A stretch of DNA of 64,000 nt, from the NCBI GenBank assembly GCA_963726765.1, contig CAVSDH010000008.1, forward strand, positions 1 to 64,000, read 5' to 3'. The notes beneath the pieces are model-generated. The model ran no database searches. It was not told where the DNA came from and was given only the letters and a program-made list of their open reading frames with translations. This stretch comes from CAIWHR01 sp963726765 (lineage in GTDB: Bacteria; Pseudomonadota; Gammaproteobacteria; Burkholderiales; Casimicrobiaceae). Below, piece after piece: positions 8,699 through 19,084 of this stretch (positions are counted from its first letter, which is position 1; every line of letters starts with the position of its first letter). Both the position numbers and the translations under genes were made by a program.

Positions 8699-9446
8699 CG
8701 GCGGTACCGAGATAGGCCTGCATCACTTCCGGATGCCGCGACACGTGCGCGTAATCGCCTTCCGCGAGAATTTCGCCGCGAGCGAGGACGGTGATGTGAT
8801 CCGACAGCGTCGAGACGACCGACAGGTTGTGCTCGACCATCAGCACCGTGCGCCGCGCGGCAACCTTGCGAATCAGCGCGGCGATACGGTCGACGTCCTC
8901 GTGCGTCATGCCGGCGGTCGGCTCGTCCAGCAGCATCATCTCCGGCTCGAGGGCCAGCGTGGTGGCAATCTCCAGCGCGCGCTTGCGACCATAGGCGAGT
9001 TCTCCGGCGGCGGTGTCCGCGAATTCGGTCAGTCCGACGGCGTCGATCAGTTCGTCTGCCCGCGAATCGTGCCTCGCCAGCGTGCGGCTGGAGCGCCAGA
9101 AGTCGAACGAATGGCCGTCGCGACGCTGCAGCGCGATGCGTACGTTATGGCGCACGGTGAGGTTCGGAAAGACGGCCGAGATCTGGAACGACCGGACGAG
9201 GCCCATGCGCGCGATGGAGGCAGGCCGCGATCCGGTGATTTCGCGTCCGTTGTAGAAGATGTGCCCGCGGGTCGGGGAAAGGAAATGCGTGAGCAGGTTG
9301 AAGCAGGTCGTCTTGCCGGCGCCGTTGGGTCCGATCAGTGCGTGGATCGTGCCACGGCGCACCTTGAGACTCACGTCCTTCACCGCGATGAAGCCCTTGA
9401 ACTCCTTCGTGAGCCCCTTCGTCTCGAGAATCGTGTCGTCCGCCAT
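8691..9446 (-). CDS. livG: LIV-type ABC transporter ATP-binding protein LivG
   Basis: This 251-residue ATPase has Walker A GPNGAGKTTCFNLLT near residue 40, the LivG-type signature LAYGRKRALEIATTLA in place of LSGG, and Walker B MLLDEPTAGMTHEDV. It is the first gene of the liv operon (livG-livF-binding protein-livH-livM). About 90 bp separate it from the exonuclease gene upstream, so the operon promoter is probably in that gap or within the end of the exonuclease gene. Confidence 0.95.
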   Translation of the reverse strand: MADDTILETKGLTKEFKGFIAVKDVSLKVRRGTIHALIGPNGAGKTTCFNLLTHFLSPTRGHIFYNGREITGSRPASIARMGLVRSFQISAVFPNLTVRHNVRIALQRRDGHSFDFWRSSRTLARHDSRADELIDAVGLTEFADTAAGELAYGRKRALEIATTLALEPEMMLLDEPTAGMTHEDVDRIAALIRKVAARRTVLMVEHNLSVVSTLSDHITVLARGEILAEGDYAHVSRHPEVMQAYLGTADA

Positions 9447-9534
9447 CGCACGCCGGCGCGTCCGGCGCCCGGCCCCTTGTCGCCGTGGGAAGCCATTATG
9501 CGAAAGCGCTGCGCGGATGGCAATGGGAACCGTA

Positions 9535-11737
9535 CTAATACTTGATGCGCGCGAAATACGTTTTCTGCGACGCCTCGCGCGCTTCGCCCAGTGTCCGGAT
9601 GCCCTGCTCCGACGAGCAAGGGGATCATGCGGAGAAAAACCTCCCCCGTCATGATCGCGTCCCCCAGTGCCGTGTGCCTGCCGATCGGATTGACACCCAG
9701 CCGCTCGGCGATCGCCTCGAGGCTGTGGGACTCGAGTTCCGGGTGAATCACCGCCGACAGGAGCAGCGTGTCGAGCACGGGCTGCGTGAACCGCACGCCC
9801 GTCCGTTCCTCCTTGAGGCGGAGGAAGCGATGATCGAAGGCCGCATTGTGGGCAATCAGCACGGCGTCCGCGCAGAACTCGTGGAACGACGGGAGCACCA
9901 TGTCGATCGTCGGCTGGTCAGCCAGCATCGCCGTCTCGATTCCCGTGATGCGGCTCGCCTCGACCGACATCGCGCGCCCGGGATCGACGAGCTGCTCGAA
10001 CACCTCATTCTCAAGAAGTCGTGCCGTTCACGATCCGGACGGCCCCGATCGACACGATCTCGTCGCCGTCGGAAGGTGCGAGCCCCGTCGTCTCGGTATC
10101 GAAGACGGTGTAGCTCAGCGACGCGAGCGGCCGGTCGTCCTGCTCCGGCGTCTGGCCCGGCTGATGGAACAGGTCGAAGTCGTAGATACTCGGGCCGGCT
10201 GCCGCCCGCGGGCGGCGCGCTCGACGCCGATTCCTCCGGGGTCGCAATCGGTATCGCGATCCGAAAGTACTCGCGGTGCGACGGCTTGTGGATCTGGTAC
10301 CAGAACTCGCCGTTGTGGCGCTCGACGATCTGCTTCAGCGTGAGCGGACAGGCTTCGCCGCCCAGTTCCATCGAATCGGTCTGCCAGGCCATCGTCGTCT
10401 CGGTACCGAGCGGCGCGCCGGTCCAGACGAGGTCGAGGTGCGCCAGCGCGCCTGCGGGCTCGAGGCCGAACCGAAGCTCGCGGATGCCGAACTCGTCGGC
10501 GAGCCGGCTCGCCAGGTAGGTGATCGCCTGCATCAGCGAGTAGCTGTCGACGTTGACCCAAATCGATCTCGTCGATCGTCTCGAGCTTGGTCGGCAGCGA
10601 GAGTTTCGATTCGACCCGCCGCCGCGCCGCCGCGATCAGGTCGGCGCCGCGCATCTCCTCGAGCGGCCACTCGGTGCGCAGCGCATCCGCGAATTCGCTC
10701 ACGGTCGCGTCGAGACGCGCGCTCAATTGCCGTGCTTCGTCGCCGATGACACCGATGAACCGGCTTCGCTCGTCATTCGACATGTCGGGAAACGCGGCGA
10801 TCGTCTCCACCGCCGCGCGCACGCTGCCGAGCGACGCCCGCGTCCCCTGCGTCAAGCGTCTGCAGCAGCAGATCGCGCCGGTTGCCGCTCTCGATCCGCC
10901 GCGTGATGTCGTCCAGCACGAGGACGAACCCGGTGATCCCGTCGCGCCCGGTCCGGCGCCCGCGCCGGCGGTCGCGTCGGTCGCCGTGCCGAATACCGGC
11001 GCCACCTGCACGCGCACGAGCTGCCCGGCCGGCGCCGTGGTCACGAAGCTTGCCACGACTCCCGGCGTGCCCTGGCGCAGCCGCTCGCGGACGTTTTCCA
11101 GCGCGTGAATGATGAGATTGCGGTCGAAGATCGCCGAAGATCGAGCGCCCCAGGCCGACGAGACTGAGCCCCTTGCCCGCCGGCCATGGCGCCTTCGAGC
11201 GGCTTGCGCAGGAGCTGCATCGCGCGTGCGTTGTAGAGAAGGACGCGCCCCTCGATGTTGCACACGACCACACTTTGCGCGAGTTCCGACATCAGCGCCG
11301 CGAATCGGTTTTTTTCCTGCTCCAGGCGCGCGTTGGCGTCGCGCACGCGCGTTTCGACATCCTTCTCGGAGCGCGTCGTTCGCTGTCGGCAAAGGCGTTG
11401 ACGCTGTCGGCCAGCTCCCGGATCTCACCGACGCCGCGCAGCGGCGCACGATGCGCGGATTCGCGGTCAGCATGATCCGTGCGTCCTCGGCGAGCTTCCG
11501 CGGCGCCGCACGTACCGGCGGAACAGCGCCCGCAGGATGACGGCGAGCGGGAGCGAGCAGCAGCAGCGAGACGATCGACCACGCCGGCGGCCCGCTGCGC
11601 AGCACCGGCAGCAGCAGCCGCGCGCTCCGGGTCGCTCATGTCCGCCCCGACGAGGAGCGACGGTCGCCGCAATCGTCGCGAGGACGAGCCCCCATGCCGC
11701 AAGCAACGTCAGCGCACGATCCGGTCCGGTCGGACAT
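9535..11737 (-). pseudogene. Membrane sensor-like protein with C-terminal DnaQ-type 3'-5' exonuclease (heavily frameshifted)
   Basis: At least nine frame changes break this gene, but the pieces assemble into one product of about 730 residues. Order: a membrane segment (TLLAAWGLVLATIAATVA), a short periplasmic loop, a second membrane segment (WSIVSLLLLAPLAVILRALF), a HAMP-like linker, a coiled stretch (RDANARLEQEKNRFAALMSE), a PAS-like domain (SVVVCNIEGRVLLYNARAM), a histidine-kinase-like region without a recognisable phospho-accepting H-box, and a DEDDh exonuclease. The exonuclease is intact: FDTETTG (Exo I), AHNAAFDHRFL (Exo II) and HTALGDAIMTGEVF (Exo III). Reconstructed breaks fall near 9603, 10020, 10205, 10555, 10857, 11150, 11365, 11500 and 11725. 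The gene is the last of the crb unit, 14 bp after crbR. Whether it is truly broken or misread is undecided. Confidence 0.8.
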
Positions 11738-11751
11738 CGCGAGGCCCCGGC

Positions 11752-12122
11752 CTATTCGCCGAGCATCTCGCGCGACCTTGGCGATCAGGTCGCGGGTCGA
11801 GAACGGCTTCGTGACGTAGGCATCGGCGCCGATCGCCATGCCCTTGCGTCACCTCGACGTCGCGTCCCTTGGCGGACAGCATGATGATCCGTGATACCGT
11901 GCCAGCCGGATTCTCGCGCACCTTCTGGCAGACGTCGTAGCCGCTGACGCGCGGCATCATCACGTCGAGCAGGATCAGGTCCGGGCGGAATTCATCGACG
12001 GCCTTCAGCGCGTCGTCGCCGTCGTTGACGACCTTGACGTCGTAGCCGCGCTGCTTCATCAGGAATTCCAGCGAGACCACGATGTTCGGCTCGTCGTCGG
12101 CGATCAGGACTTTCTTGCCCAT
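11752..12122 (-). pseudogene. crbR: Response regulator CrbR-like (receiver domain only, frameshifted)
   Basis: This is a stand-alone receiver protein of about 123 residues. The start ATG at 12122 follows a GGAGGACGGA ribosome site. The domain shows VLIADDEPNIV with the acidic pair, the phospho-acceptor motif LILLDVMMPRVSGYDV near residue 55, and, in a second frame, GADAYVTKPFSTRDLIAKV with the conserved Lys. Two apparent indels, near 11838 and 11775, separate these parts. The corrected end reads REMLGE and stops at 11752. In the published CrbS/R systems the regulator carries an HTH output domain. This one has none visible, so the CrbR label rests on position after crbS. Confidence 0.6.
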
Positions 12123-12203
12123 TCCGTCCTCCCGCGTTGCCGGGCGCATGCTCCCGTCCGCGCCGTGCGCGTCATGCGTCAGCGCACCGCGCTCGGCCTC
12201 CGG

Positions 12204-14947
12204 CTACGCGAGCCCATCCGCCAGCGGCAGCTCGAACACGAACGTCGCGCCGTGACCCGGCGGACTTTCCACCCAGAGGCGGCCACCGAAATGCTCGATG
12301 ATCTGGCGGCTGATCGGCAAGCCGAGGCCGGTGCCCTGCGGCTTGTCCGTCATCGTATCGCCCGCCTGCCGGAATTTCTCGAAGATCAGGTTCCGGTCCT
12401 CGACGCGAACGCCCGGCCCGTTGTCCGTCACGGCGACGCGCAGGGCGACGTCGGCGGGCGAGAGTGCGACCTCGACGCGACCGTCGTCGGCGGCGCGAAC
12501 TTGGCCGCGTTCGACAGCAGATTGATCAGCACCTGCACCAGGCGGTCGCGGTCGGCACGGACCGGCGCCAACCCCATCGGAAGCCGGGAATCGAGCGCCA
12601 CTCCGCGGGCATGGAAGAGCTGGCTCGTCGCGTCGATCGAATCCTCGATCACCGCTTTGAGGTCGATCTCTCCGACCTGCCATTCGGCGCGGCCCGACTC
12701 GAGCTTCGCGAGGTCCAGCACCTGGTTGATGAGGCGCGTCAGACGCTCGCTTTCCTGGATGATGATTCCGAGAAAATTCTGCCGCTCGGCCGCGTCGAGA
12801 CCCGGATTGTCGTGCAGGATTTCCGTGAACGCGCGGATCGACGTGAGCGGCGTGCGGAGTTCATGCGTGACCGTCGAGATGAAATCGTCCTTCAGGCGAT
12901 CGAGCTCCTGCAAACGCTCGTTGGCGGCGCGAAGCTCTTCGGTTGCCACCATCAGCTCCTGCGACTTCTGCTTCAGCTCGTGGCTGTACGCGATCACCTG
13001 CGACGCCTCGTCGAGCATCGACCGGACCTCGTCGAGCGACAACGCGTCCTCGTGCACCGTCGATGCGACCAGGATTCGCGCCGAGGCGCCGCCGACCGCG
13101 CCAGCGAGCGCCATCTCGGCGAATTGCACGAGACCGGCGTCCGCCGGCGCCGCCGCCGGTGACCCGAAGCCTCGCCGCCGTGCGTACTCGGCGAATGCGG
13201 CGCGGGCTCGGTCAGCCCCAAGGAAACGCGCGAGCAGCGCCTGCAGGTCCGGCAATGACGCCGTGCCCTTCCAGAGGTGGACCTCGAGGCCCTCGCCGGC
13301 GTGGCGGAACACATCGACGAAGCGTGCCGCCTGCGCCTGCTCGGCGACCGTCTGCCGCGTCAGCACCGAGACGACGACGTAAGCACCGACGTTGGCGAGC
13401 ATGCTCCAGAGCATCGCGTGGGTGATGTCGTTCAGGCCCTCGAGACCGAACAGCGCGTACGGCTTCAGCAGCGCGATACCGAACGGGCCGTCCCGCAGAA
13501 AGCCGCTCGGCAGCCATCCGGATTTCGCGAACGACGGCAGCAGCAGCGTGTACAGCCAGACCGCGAATCCGGTGCCGAGACCGGCGAGCGCACCGGCGCG
13601 CGTAGCGCCCTTCCAGTACAGGCCGCCAATCGTTGCCGGCGCGAACTGGGCGACCGCTGCAAACGAAATCAGTCCGATCGCAACCAGCGCGTACGCTTCG
13701 CCGGCCAGGCGAAAATAGAGGTAGCCCAGCAGGATAACCGCGACGATCGCACCGCGCCGTATTCCGAGCAGCAGGCCGGTGAGATTCCGGCGCTCCGAAA
13801 GGTGCATCGAACTCATGCGCAACAGCACCGGCATTACGAGATCGTTGCAAACCATCGTCGACAGCGCGATCGTCTCGACAATGACCATGCCGGTTGCCGC
13901 GGACAGCCCGCCGATGAACACGAACAGCGCGAGCACCTCGCGCTTTTCGGCCATCGGCAGCGTCAACACGAAGGTGTCAGGGTCGACGGGAACATTCAAA
14001 AAGTGGAGCACGCCGCCAAATGCCACCGGCAACACGAACAGGTTCATCGCCAGCATGTACAGCGGGAACAGCCAGATCGCCTTGTCGATGTGGTTCTCGT
14101 TGACGTTCTCGACCACCGCGACCTGGAACTGCCGCGGCAGGAACATGATCGCGAGCATCGACAGCACCGTGAGCCATGCCCAGCTCGCATAGCTGCCGGC
14201 CGCGCCCCCCAAAGGCGCGAACAGCGTCGCGAGCCGCGGGTGGGCGCCGGCACGCGCGAAGATGTCGGCGAACCCGTTGTGGATTCCCCAGGTGACGAAG
14301 ACGCCGACGGCGACGAATGCGACCAGCTTGACGAGCGACTCGAACGCAATGGCCGCGACGAGACCCTCGTGGCGCTCGGAGGCGTCGAGGTGCCGGGTGC
14401 CGAACAGGATCGTAAATGTCGCGAGCAGCACGGCCATCCAGAACGCCGTGTCGGCATGGACCGGCACCGGCTCGTGGAGAGTGCTCGCCGCGACCGCCGG
14501 ATACTGGACGAGGATCGTGTAGCTGCTGGAAACGGCCTTCAGCTGCAGCGCGATGTACGGCACGATGCCGATCACCGCGATGACCGTGACGAGTCCGGCG
14601 AGCAGCGCGCTCTTGCCGTAGCGCGACGATACGAAATCGGCGAGCGAGGTGATGCGGTTCGTCTTGCTGATGCGGATGATCTTGCGCATCACGAGCCACC
14701 ACAACGCCATCATCAGTGTCGGACCGATGTAGATCGGCAGGAAGCCGATACCGTCTCCCGCCGCCCGGCCGACACTGCCGTAAAACGTCCATGCGGTCGC
14801 GTAGACACCGAGCGACAGCGAATAGACGTAGGGATTCGCAATGATCGACCGGCCCTCGTCGGCGCGACGGTCGCCATAACGGGCAATCGCGAACAGGATG
14901 CCGATGTAGCCGAGCGAGACGGGGATGATGACCCAGCTCTGGAGCAT
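12204..14947 (-). CDS. crbS: Sodium:solute symporter-histidine kinase CrbS (one frameshift)
   Basis: This is a membrane sensor of about 915 residues that fuses an SSS-family transporter domain (about residues 1-500, some 12-13 membrane segments) to a linker of STAC type (about 560-660) and a histidine kinase. The H-box is FISTVTHELRTPLTSIRAF near residue 715. The N-box is LVQVLINLLSNAAKF and the G boxes are VTDNGPGV and GTGLGLPISRQIIEHFGG. The reading frame changes once near 12488, between the N and G1 boxes, consistent with one missing G, so both halves of the ATPase domain are present. In the published CrbS/R systems of Vibrio and Pseudomonas the pair activates acetyl-CoA synthetase and acetate uptake. 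The neighbouring actP-DUF485 genes support the same role here. No receiver domain is attached. Confidence 0.88.
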
Positions 14948-14974
14948 GGCAGGCCGCCGACGCGCGGAATCGCC

Positions 14975-15172
14975 CTACCGGGATCGCTCGATCACCAGCG
15001 CGAGCAGCGCGATGACGAGCGCCCACGCGCCAAAGATGTACGCGTAGAGCACCGGGATCCCGAACGCCTCCGCCGCCCGGTTGCACAATGCGAGCAACGG
15101 ATAATTGAACAGGACCACGCCCAGCAGGAACACCGCCACGAGGCGCTGGCTCTTCACGATGGAACGGAACAT
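14975..15172 (-). CDS. Small membrane protein upstream of crbS
   Basis: This 65-residue protein starts at 15172 with a strong GGAGGAG site six bases upstream. It has two predicted membrane helices (about residues 10-28, VAVFLLGVVLFNYPLLAL, and 38-58, LYAYIFGAWALVIALLAL) and a short basic tail ending IERSR. It sits 27 bp before crbS and 71 bp after the DUF294 gene. I recognise it only as the kind of small hydrophobic protein found next to CrbS-type symporter-kinases. It may be an accessory subunit. No function is assigned. Confidence 0.75.
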   Translation of the reverse strand: MFRSIVKSQRLVAVFLLGVVLFNYPLLALCNRAAEAFGIPVLYAYIFGAWALVIALLALVIERSR

Positions 15173-15243
15173 TGTCGGCTCCTCCAACGGGGCCCGGATA
15201 CGCGGACCATCTTATCAACAACGCGCTGCGGGCTGGCGATCGC

Positions 15244-17139
15244 CTAGAGCCGATACGAAAGTCGCAACCGTTCCTGCAACTGTTTCGCCTGCCGGAACGC
15301 CTCCTTCAGCATTCGCTGGTCGACATCGTGAAGCGAATACGGGTCGATCCGGTTCGGGTCGCCTCCCTGCACAGTGTGATCCTGCCGGCGCAGCCGAAGG
15401 AGCTGCAGGAAATGGAACGCCTCGACCGTCGCATCGACGTGGCGCGTCTCGACATTGAGACGCTCGCCCGCGAGGCGCAAGCGGGCAGCCGTCCCGGTGT
15501 CCCGGATGCCATGGGCTAGAGCGAAGACTCGCGCACAGTCAACGAAAAGCCGCGCGCCCCGGGTCTTGAGGTCGATGGTGCCCTTGACCTTGGGGTCGTC
15601 GTCGACGGTGAACGTTCGGATGAGCCCGAGCGGCGGCTCGACATCGAGCGCGTTCTGCACCATCAGGCGCAGGAACAGCGGGCTCTCCTTCGTGTAGGCG
15701 AAGAGCCAATCGCGCAGCGTGTCGCAAAGCGTCGGGTCACCGTAGAGCGGTCGGAAATCGAACATGATGTTCGCTCCGAGCAGCGCCGGCGGGGAGGGTG
15801 TGCGGATCCAGCCCAGAAATTTCTCCTTCCATTCAGCCATCGACAGGCAATACTCGGGGTTGCTGGCCATTACGTTGCCGGGGCACAGCGGAAACCCCAG
15901 CGTGTCGAGACAGCTGTTGACCTCGCGCGCGAATTTTACGAGCCGCCCGCGGCGCTCCGTCGCGTGCGTCGCATCGACGGCCGAAAACAGGAGTGCGTTG
16001 TCCTGGTCCGTGGCGAATGTCTGCTCGCCGCGGCCCTCGCTCCCCAGGGCCATCCAGCACCAGTCGAAGTCGGCGACATCGTGCCGTGCGAGGACGAGCT
16101 CGATCGCGCGGCGCGACAGCGCGTCGTTGAGCGCGGCGATCGTGCGCGTCACCGGCTCGGCGCCCACGCCCTGCGCCAGCAGGTTTTGCGTGAGCAGGCG
16201 GATGTCGTCCGCGGCGCGCTTCAGCTTGTCGACCGTGTCGGCGGCGTGGAGACCTTCGTTGACCTGTTGCATCGACACCCGCTGCAGCGCGAAGAGATCG
16301 CGCTCGTTGACCACGCCGCATACCTGGCCGTTCGCGACGACCACGACCTGCCGTATGCCGCGCTCGGCCATCACATGCATAGCTTCGTATGCGGTGACCG
16401 ACGCAGGCAACGTGACGATCGGGGAGGACATCGCCGTGGCGAGCGGCATGTCGAGGGGACGCCCCGGCAGCACCACGCGCTCCAGCAGGTCGACCAGCGT
16501 GAACATGCCGACAGGCGCCCCTTGCGGGTCGAGCGCGATGATCGTGCGCACCCTCTCGTCCGCCATTTTCTGCGCGGCCTCGCGCAGCGTGGCCGTGGCG
16601 GGACACGCAACAGGGCGATTGCGAACGAGCTCGCTGAGCGTTCGGGTCAGCGTCTGCTGCTCGGCCACGCGCTGGCTATACTGGCTGTGCAGGCTGTCCA
16701 GCGACTGCTTCAGCGTTTCGGTGATCGCCTGCGTGCAGTATCGCTCGAACTCGGACGACGCCTGGCGCAACTCCAGGAAATCGTCGCGCGAAAGTCGATA
16801 GCAGTACGTGTCCTTGATCGCGTAGAAGACCCTGGTCGTCGTGCCGCCGGCCGACAACGCGCCCACCGGGAACAGCTCGCCCGGGCCGAGCGTGCGGTCC
16901 GGTTCGGCGTTCGCGTTGTTGGGGCGGCTGGCGACGAGTCCGCGCTGGACGATGTGCAGGTGGGCGACGGGCTCGCTCTGCGTCGCGAGAATCGGCTCGT
17001 CCTTGGCAAAGTGCGCGAGTTGCAACCTCGGAACCAGGAACGCTAGCGCCGCATCGGTCATGCGGCTGAAAGGCGCATAGCGGCGAAGGAATTCCTTCGT
17101 GGCGTCGGCGCTCTGGGTTCTTGCCGGCATGGCGCGCAT
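15244..17139 (-). CDS. cNMP-binding/CBS/nucleotidyltransferase protein (DUF294-DUF294_C)
   Basis: This is a soluble protein of about 630 residues. It has an N-terminal cyclic-nucleotide-binding-like domain (about 20-140, with GELFPVGALSAGG), a CBS pair (about 165-290, with RTIIALDPQGAPVGMFTLVD and IRQVVVVANGQVCGVVNERD), a nucleotidyltransferase-like domain (LGSEGRGEQTFATDQDNALLF, a GSxxR...DxD-type pattern at about 370) and a DUF294 C-terminal helical domain. This architecture recurs beside CrbS/ActP genes and is taken to sense cAMP or adenylates. The start is uncertain: ATGs lie at 17139 and 17130 and neither has a strong ribosome site. An intrinsic terminator separates the gene from actP, so it has its own promoter. 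Confidence 0.88.
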   Translation of the reverse strand: MRAMPARTQSADATKEFLRRYAPFSRMTDAALAFLVPRLQLAHFAKDEPILATQSEPVAHLHIVQRGLVASRPNNANAEPDRTLGPGELFPVGALSAGGTTTRVFYAIKDTYCYRLSRDDFLELRQASSEFERYCTQAITETLKQSLDSLHSQYSQRVAEQQTLTRTLSELVRNRPVACPATATLREAAQKMADERVRTIIALDPQGAPVGMFTLVDLLERVVLPGRPLDMPLATAMSSPIVTLPASVTAYEAMHVMAERGIRQVVVVANGQVCGVVNERDLFALQRVSMQQVNEGLHAADTVDKLKRAADDIRLLTQNLLAQGVGAEPVTRTIAALNDALSRRAIELVLARHDVADFDWCWMALGSEGRGEQTFATDQDNALLFSAVDATHATERRGRLVKFAREVNSCLDTLGFPLCPGNVMASNPEYCLSMAEWKEKFLGWIRTPSPPALLGANIMFDFRPLYGDPTLCDTLRDWLFAYTKESPLFLRLMVQNALDVEPPLGLIRTFTVDDDPKVKGTIDLKTRGARLFVDCARVFALAHGIRDTGTAARLRLAGERLNVETRHVDATVEAFHFLQLLRLRRQDHTVQGGDPNRIDPYSLHDVDQRMLKEAFRQAKQLQERLRLSYRL

Positions 17140-17318
17140 CGGTTGATCCGATAATCCCGCATGATGAAGCACCCGGGACGCCACGTGCAAGCGATAACGC
17201 AACGTGCCGACGATCAACGCAGCGACACCGGTCGCAGGCACCGTACACCGAGCCTCGGGACTGCTTCGTCGATCGCCCTCCGATTCAACGTCGCCGCGTC
17301 GGCCGTGTCCGCCGTCCC

Positions 17319-17351
17319 AAAAAAGGGCCGCCAGGGGAGACCCCGGCGGCC
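17319..17351 (-). terminator. Intrinsic terminator of the DUF485-actP operon
   Basis: On the minus strand a GC-rich hairpin (arms GGCCGCCGGGG and CCCC-GGCGGCC with one bulged base) is followed directly by six T residues. It lies 27 bases after the actP stop. This is the clearest rho-independent terminator in the region and separates actP from the DUF294 gene. Confidence 0.85.
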
Positions 17352-17377
17352 ACGTTCTTCGAAGATCGTACCTACCG

Positions 17378-19084
17378 TCAGTGGGCCGACGCGACCTCGG
17401 AGCCAAGTCCGGTTTCCGAGCGGATCATCTGCGCTTCGAACGCTGCGCGCTCCTTGTCCGCGCTGGCGCTCCTGTCGGTCACCGACGCAATGAAGGACAA
17501 CAATCAATACCGCCGGTAGCACGACAAACGTCGGGAAGTCGTACGGGAAGATCGCCGGGCCCATATCGAGCACCTTGGTCCAGACCGTCGGACCGATGAT
17601 CAGGAGGCCGATCGACCCGAAGATCCCGGTATAGCCGCCGAGCACCGCCCCGCGCGTGGTCAGCCCTCGCCAGAACACGGCCAGCACCAGAATCGGGAAG
17701 TTGGCGCAGGCGGCAATCGAGAACGTCAATGCCACGATATAGGCGACGTTCTGCTTCTCGAACGCGATGCCCAGGATCACAGCGAGTATGCCAAGCCCGA
17801 TCACGCAGATTTTCGACACCCAGACTTCCTGTGCCTCGGTGGCTTTGCCCTTCATGATCACGTTGGCGTAGATGTCATGTGACAGCGCCGATGCGCCCGC
17901 GAGCGTGAGGCCGGATACCACCGCCAGGATCGTGGCAAAGGCCACCGCGGCGATGAAGCCGAGGAAGAAATCCCCGCCGATGGCATGCGACAGGTAAACC
18001 GCCGGCATGCTGCTGCCGCCCTTGAGGTTGAGGACGTTCTTGGTCACGTCGACGACATACTCGGGATTACTGGCGACGAGAACGATGGCGCCGAAGCCGA
18101 TGATGAAGGTCAGGATGTAGAAATAGCCGATGAAAATCGTGCCGTAGAGCACCGACTTGCGCGCTGCCTTGGCGTCACCCACAGTGAAGAAGCGCATCAG
18201 GATGTGCGGCAGACCGGCGGTCCCGAACATCAGCGTCAAGCCCAGCGAGATCGACTCGATCGGATTGGACTTCGCCCCGATGGGCACCACGGACTTCATG
18301 ATCTCCAGGCGCTTTGGGATGGCGCGGCGACCGCCTCGGAAAACAGCTGGTTAAAGCTCCAGCCGGCATGCGCCATGACCCCGAGCGCCATCAGCGTGGC
18401 ACCACCGAGCAGCAGGCCCGCTTTGATGATCTGCACCCAGGTGGTGGCCTTCATGCCGCCGAAGGTCACGTAGATGATGATCAGCGCGCCGATGATGACG
18501 ATGGACACCCGGTAGGAGATCTGTGGCACCAGCGTATGCAGCAACTGCCCTGCACCCACCGCCTGTCCAATGAGGTACCAGATGACGACAATGAGCGAGC
18601 CGATCGCCGCCATCGTCCGGACGGGACCCTGTTGCAGCCGGAACGAGGCAACGTCGGCGTAGGTGAACTTGCCCAGGTTGCGCAGCCGCTCCGCGATCAG
18701 GAACAGGATGATCGGCCAGCCGACCAGCCAGCCCACCGAGAAGATAAGGCCGTAGAAACCGTTGAAGTACACCAATGCGGCGATACCGAGGAAGGATGCG
18801 GCCGACATGTAGTCGCCGGCGATGGCCATCCCGTTCTGGAAACCGGTGATGCCCCGTCCCGCGGCATAGAAGTCGGTCGCCGTCTTGGTCCGCTTCGCCG
18901 CCCAGTAGGTGATCATCAGCGTGATGGAAACGAAGATGATGAACATCACGACCGCATGCCAATTGACCGGTACGTTCGCTGGCGCGGCGACTGGCGCCGC
19001 GACATCCGCGGCAGGCGCCACTTGTGCCACGAGCAGTGCGGTGGAAGCCGCCAGGGCGGTCAGAGCCGTCTTGATCGTTCTCAT
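17378..19084 (-). pseudogene. actP: Acetate/monocarboxylate cation symporter ActP (three frameshifts)
   Basis: This is an SSS-family acetate permease of about 568 residues. It opens with a signal-like segment (LTALAASTALLVAQVAPAA), as ActP proteins do, followed by TYWAAKRTKTATDFYAAGRG and GDYMSAASFLGIAALVYFNG, both diagnostic of ActP. The rest (LGLTLMFGTAGLPHILMRFF, TLAGASALSHDIYANV) is in another frame. Three indels are needed: two close together near 18310-18322, within the residues equivalent to AAHPKxLEIMK, and one near 17487. The true C-terminus, ending GSEVASAH, stops at 17378. The start overlaps the DUF485 stop (ATGA). It mediates acetate or glycolate uptake in the inner membrane. Confidence 0.85.

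Noticed and set aside
11752..12488. Possible programmed frameshift in crbS/crbR
   Set aside because: No slippery heptamer with a downstream pseudoknot was seen, and similar single-base breaks occur in many unrelated genes of this window. Sequence error is simpler.
13277..15247. Plus-strand open frame of 656 codons opposite crbS
   Set aside because: The sense strand encodes clear transporter and kinase motifs. The antisense product is a low-complexity Arg/Asp/Glu/His sequence typical of antisense frames.
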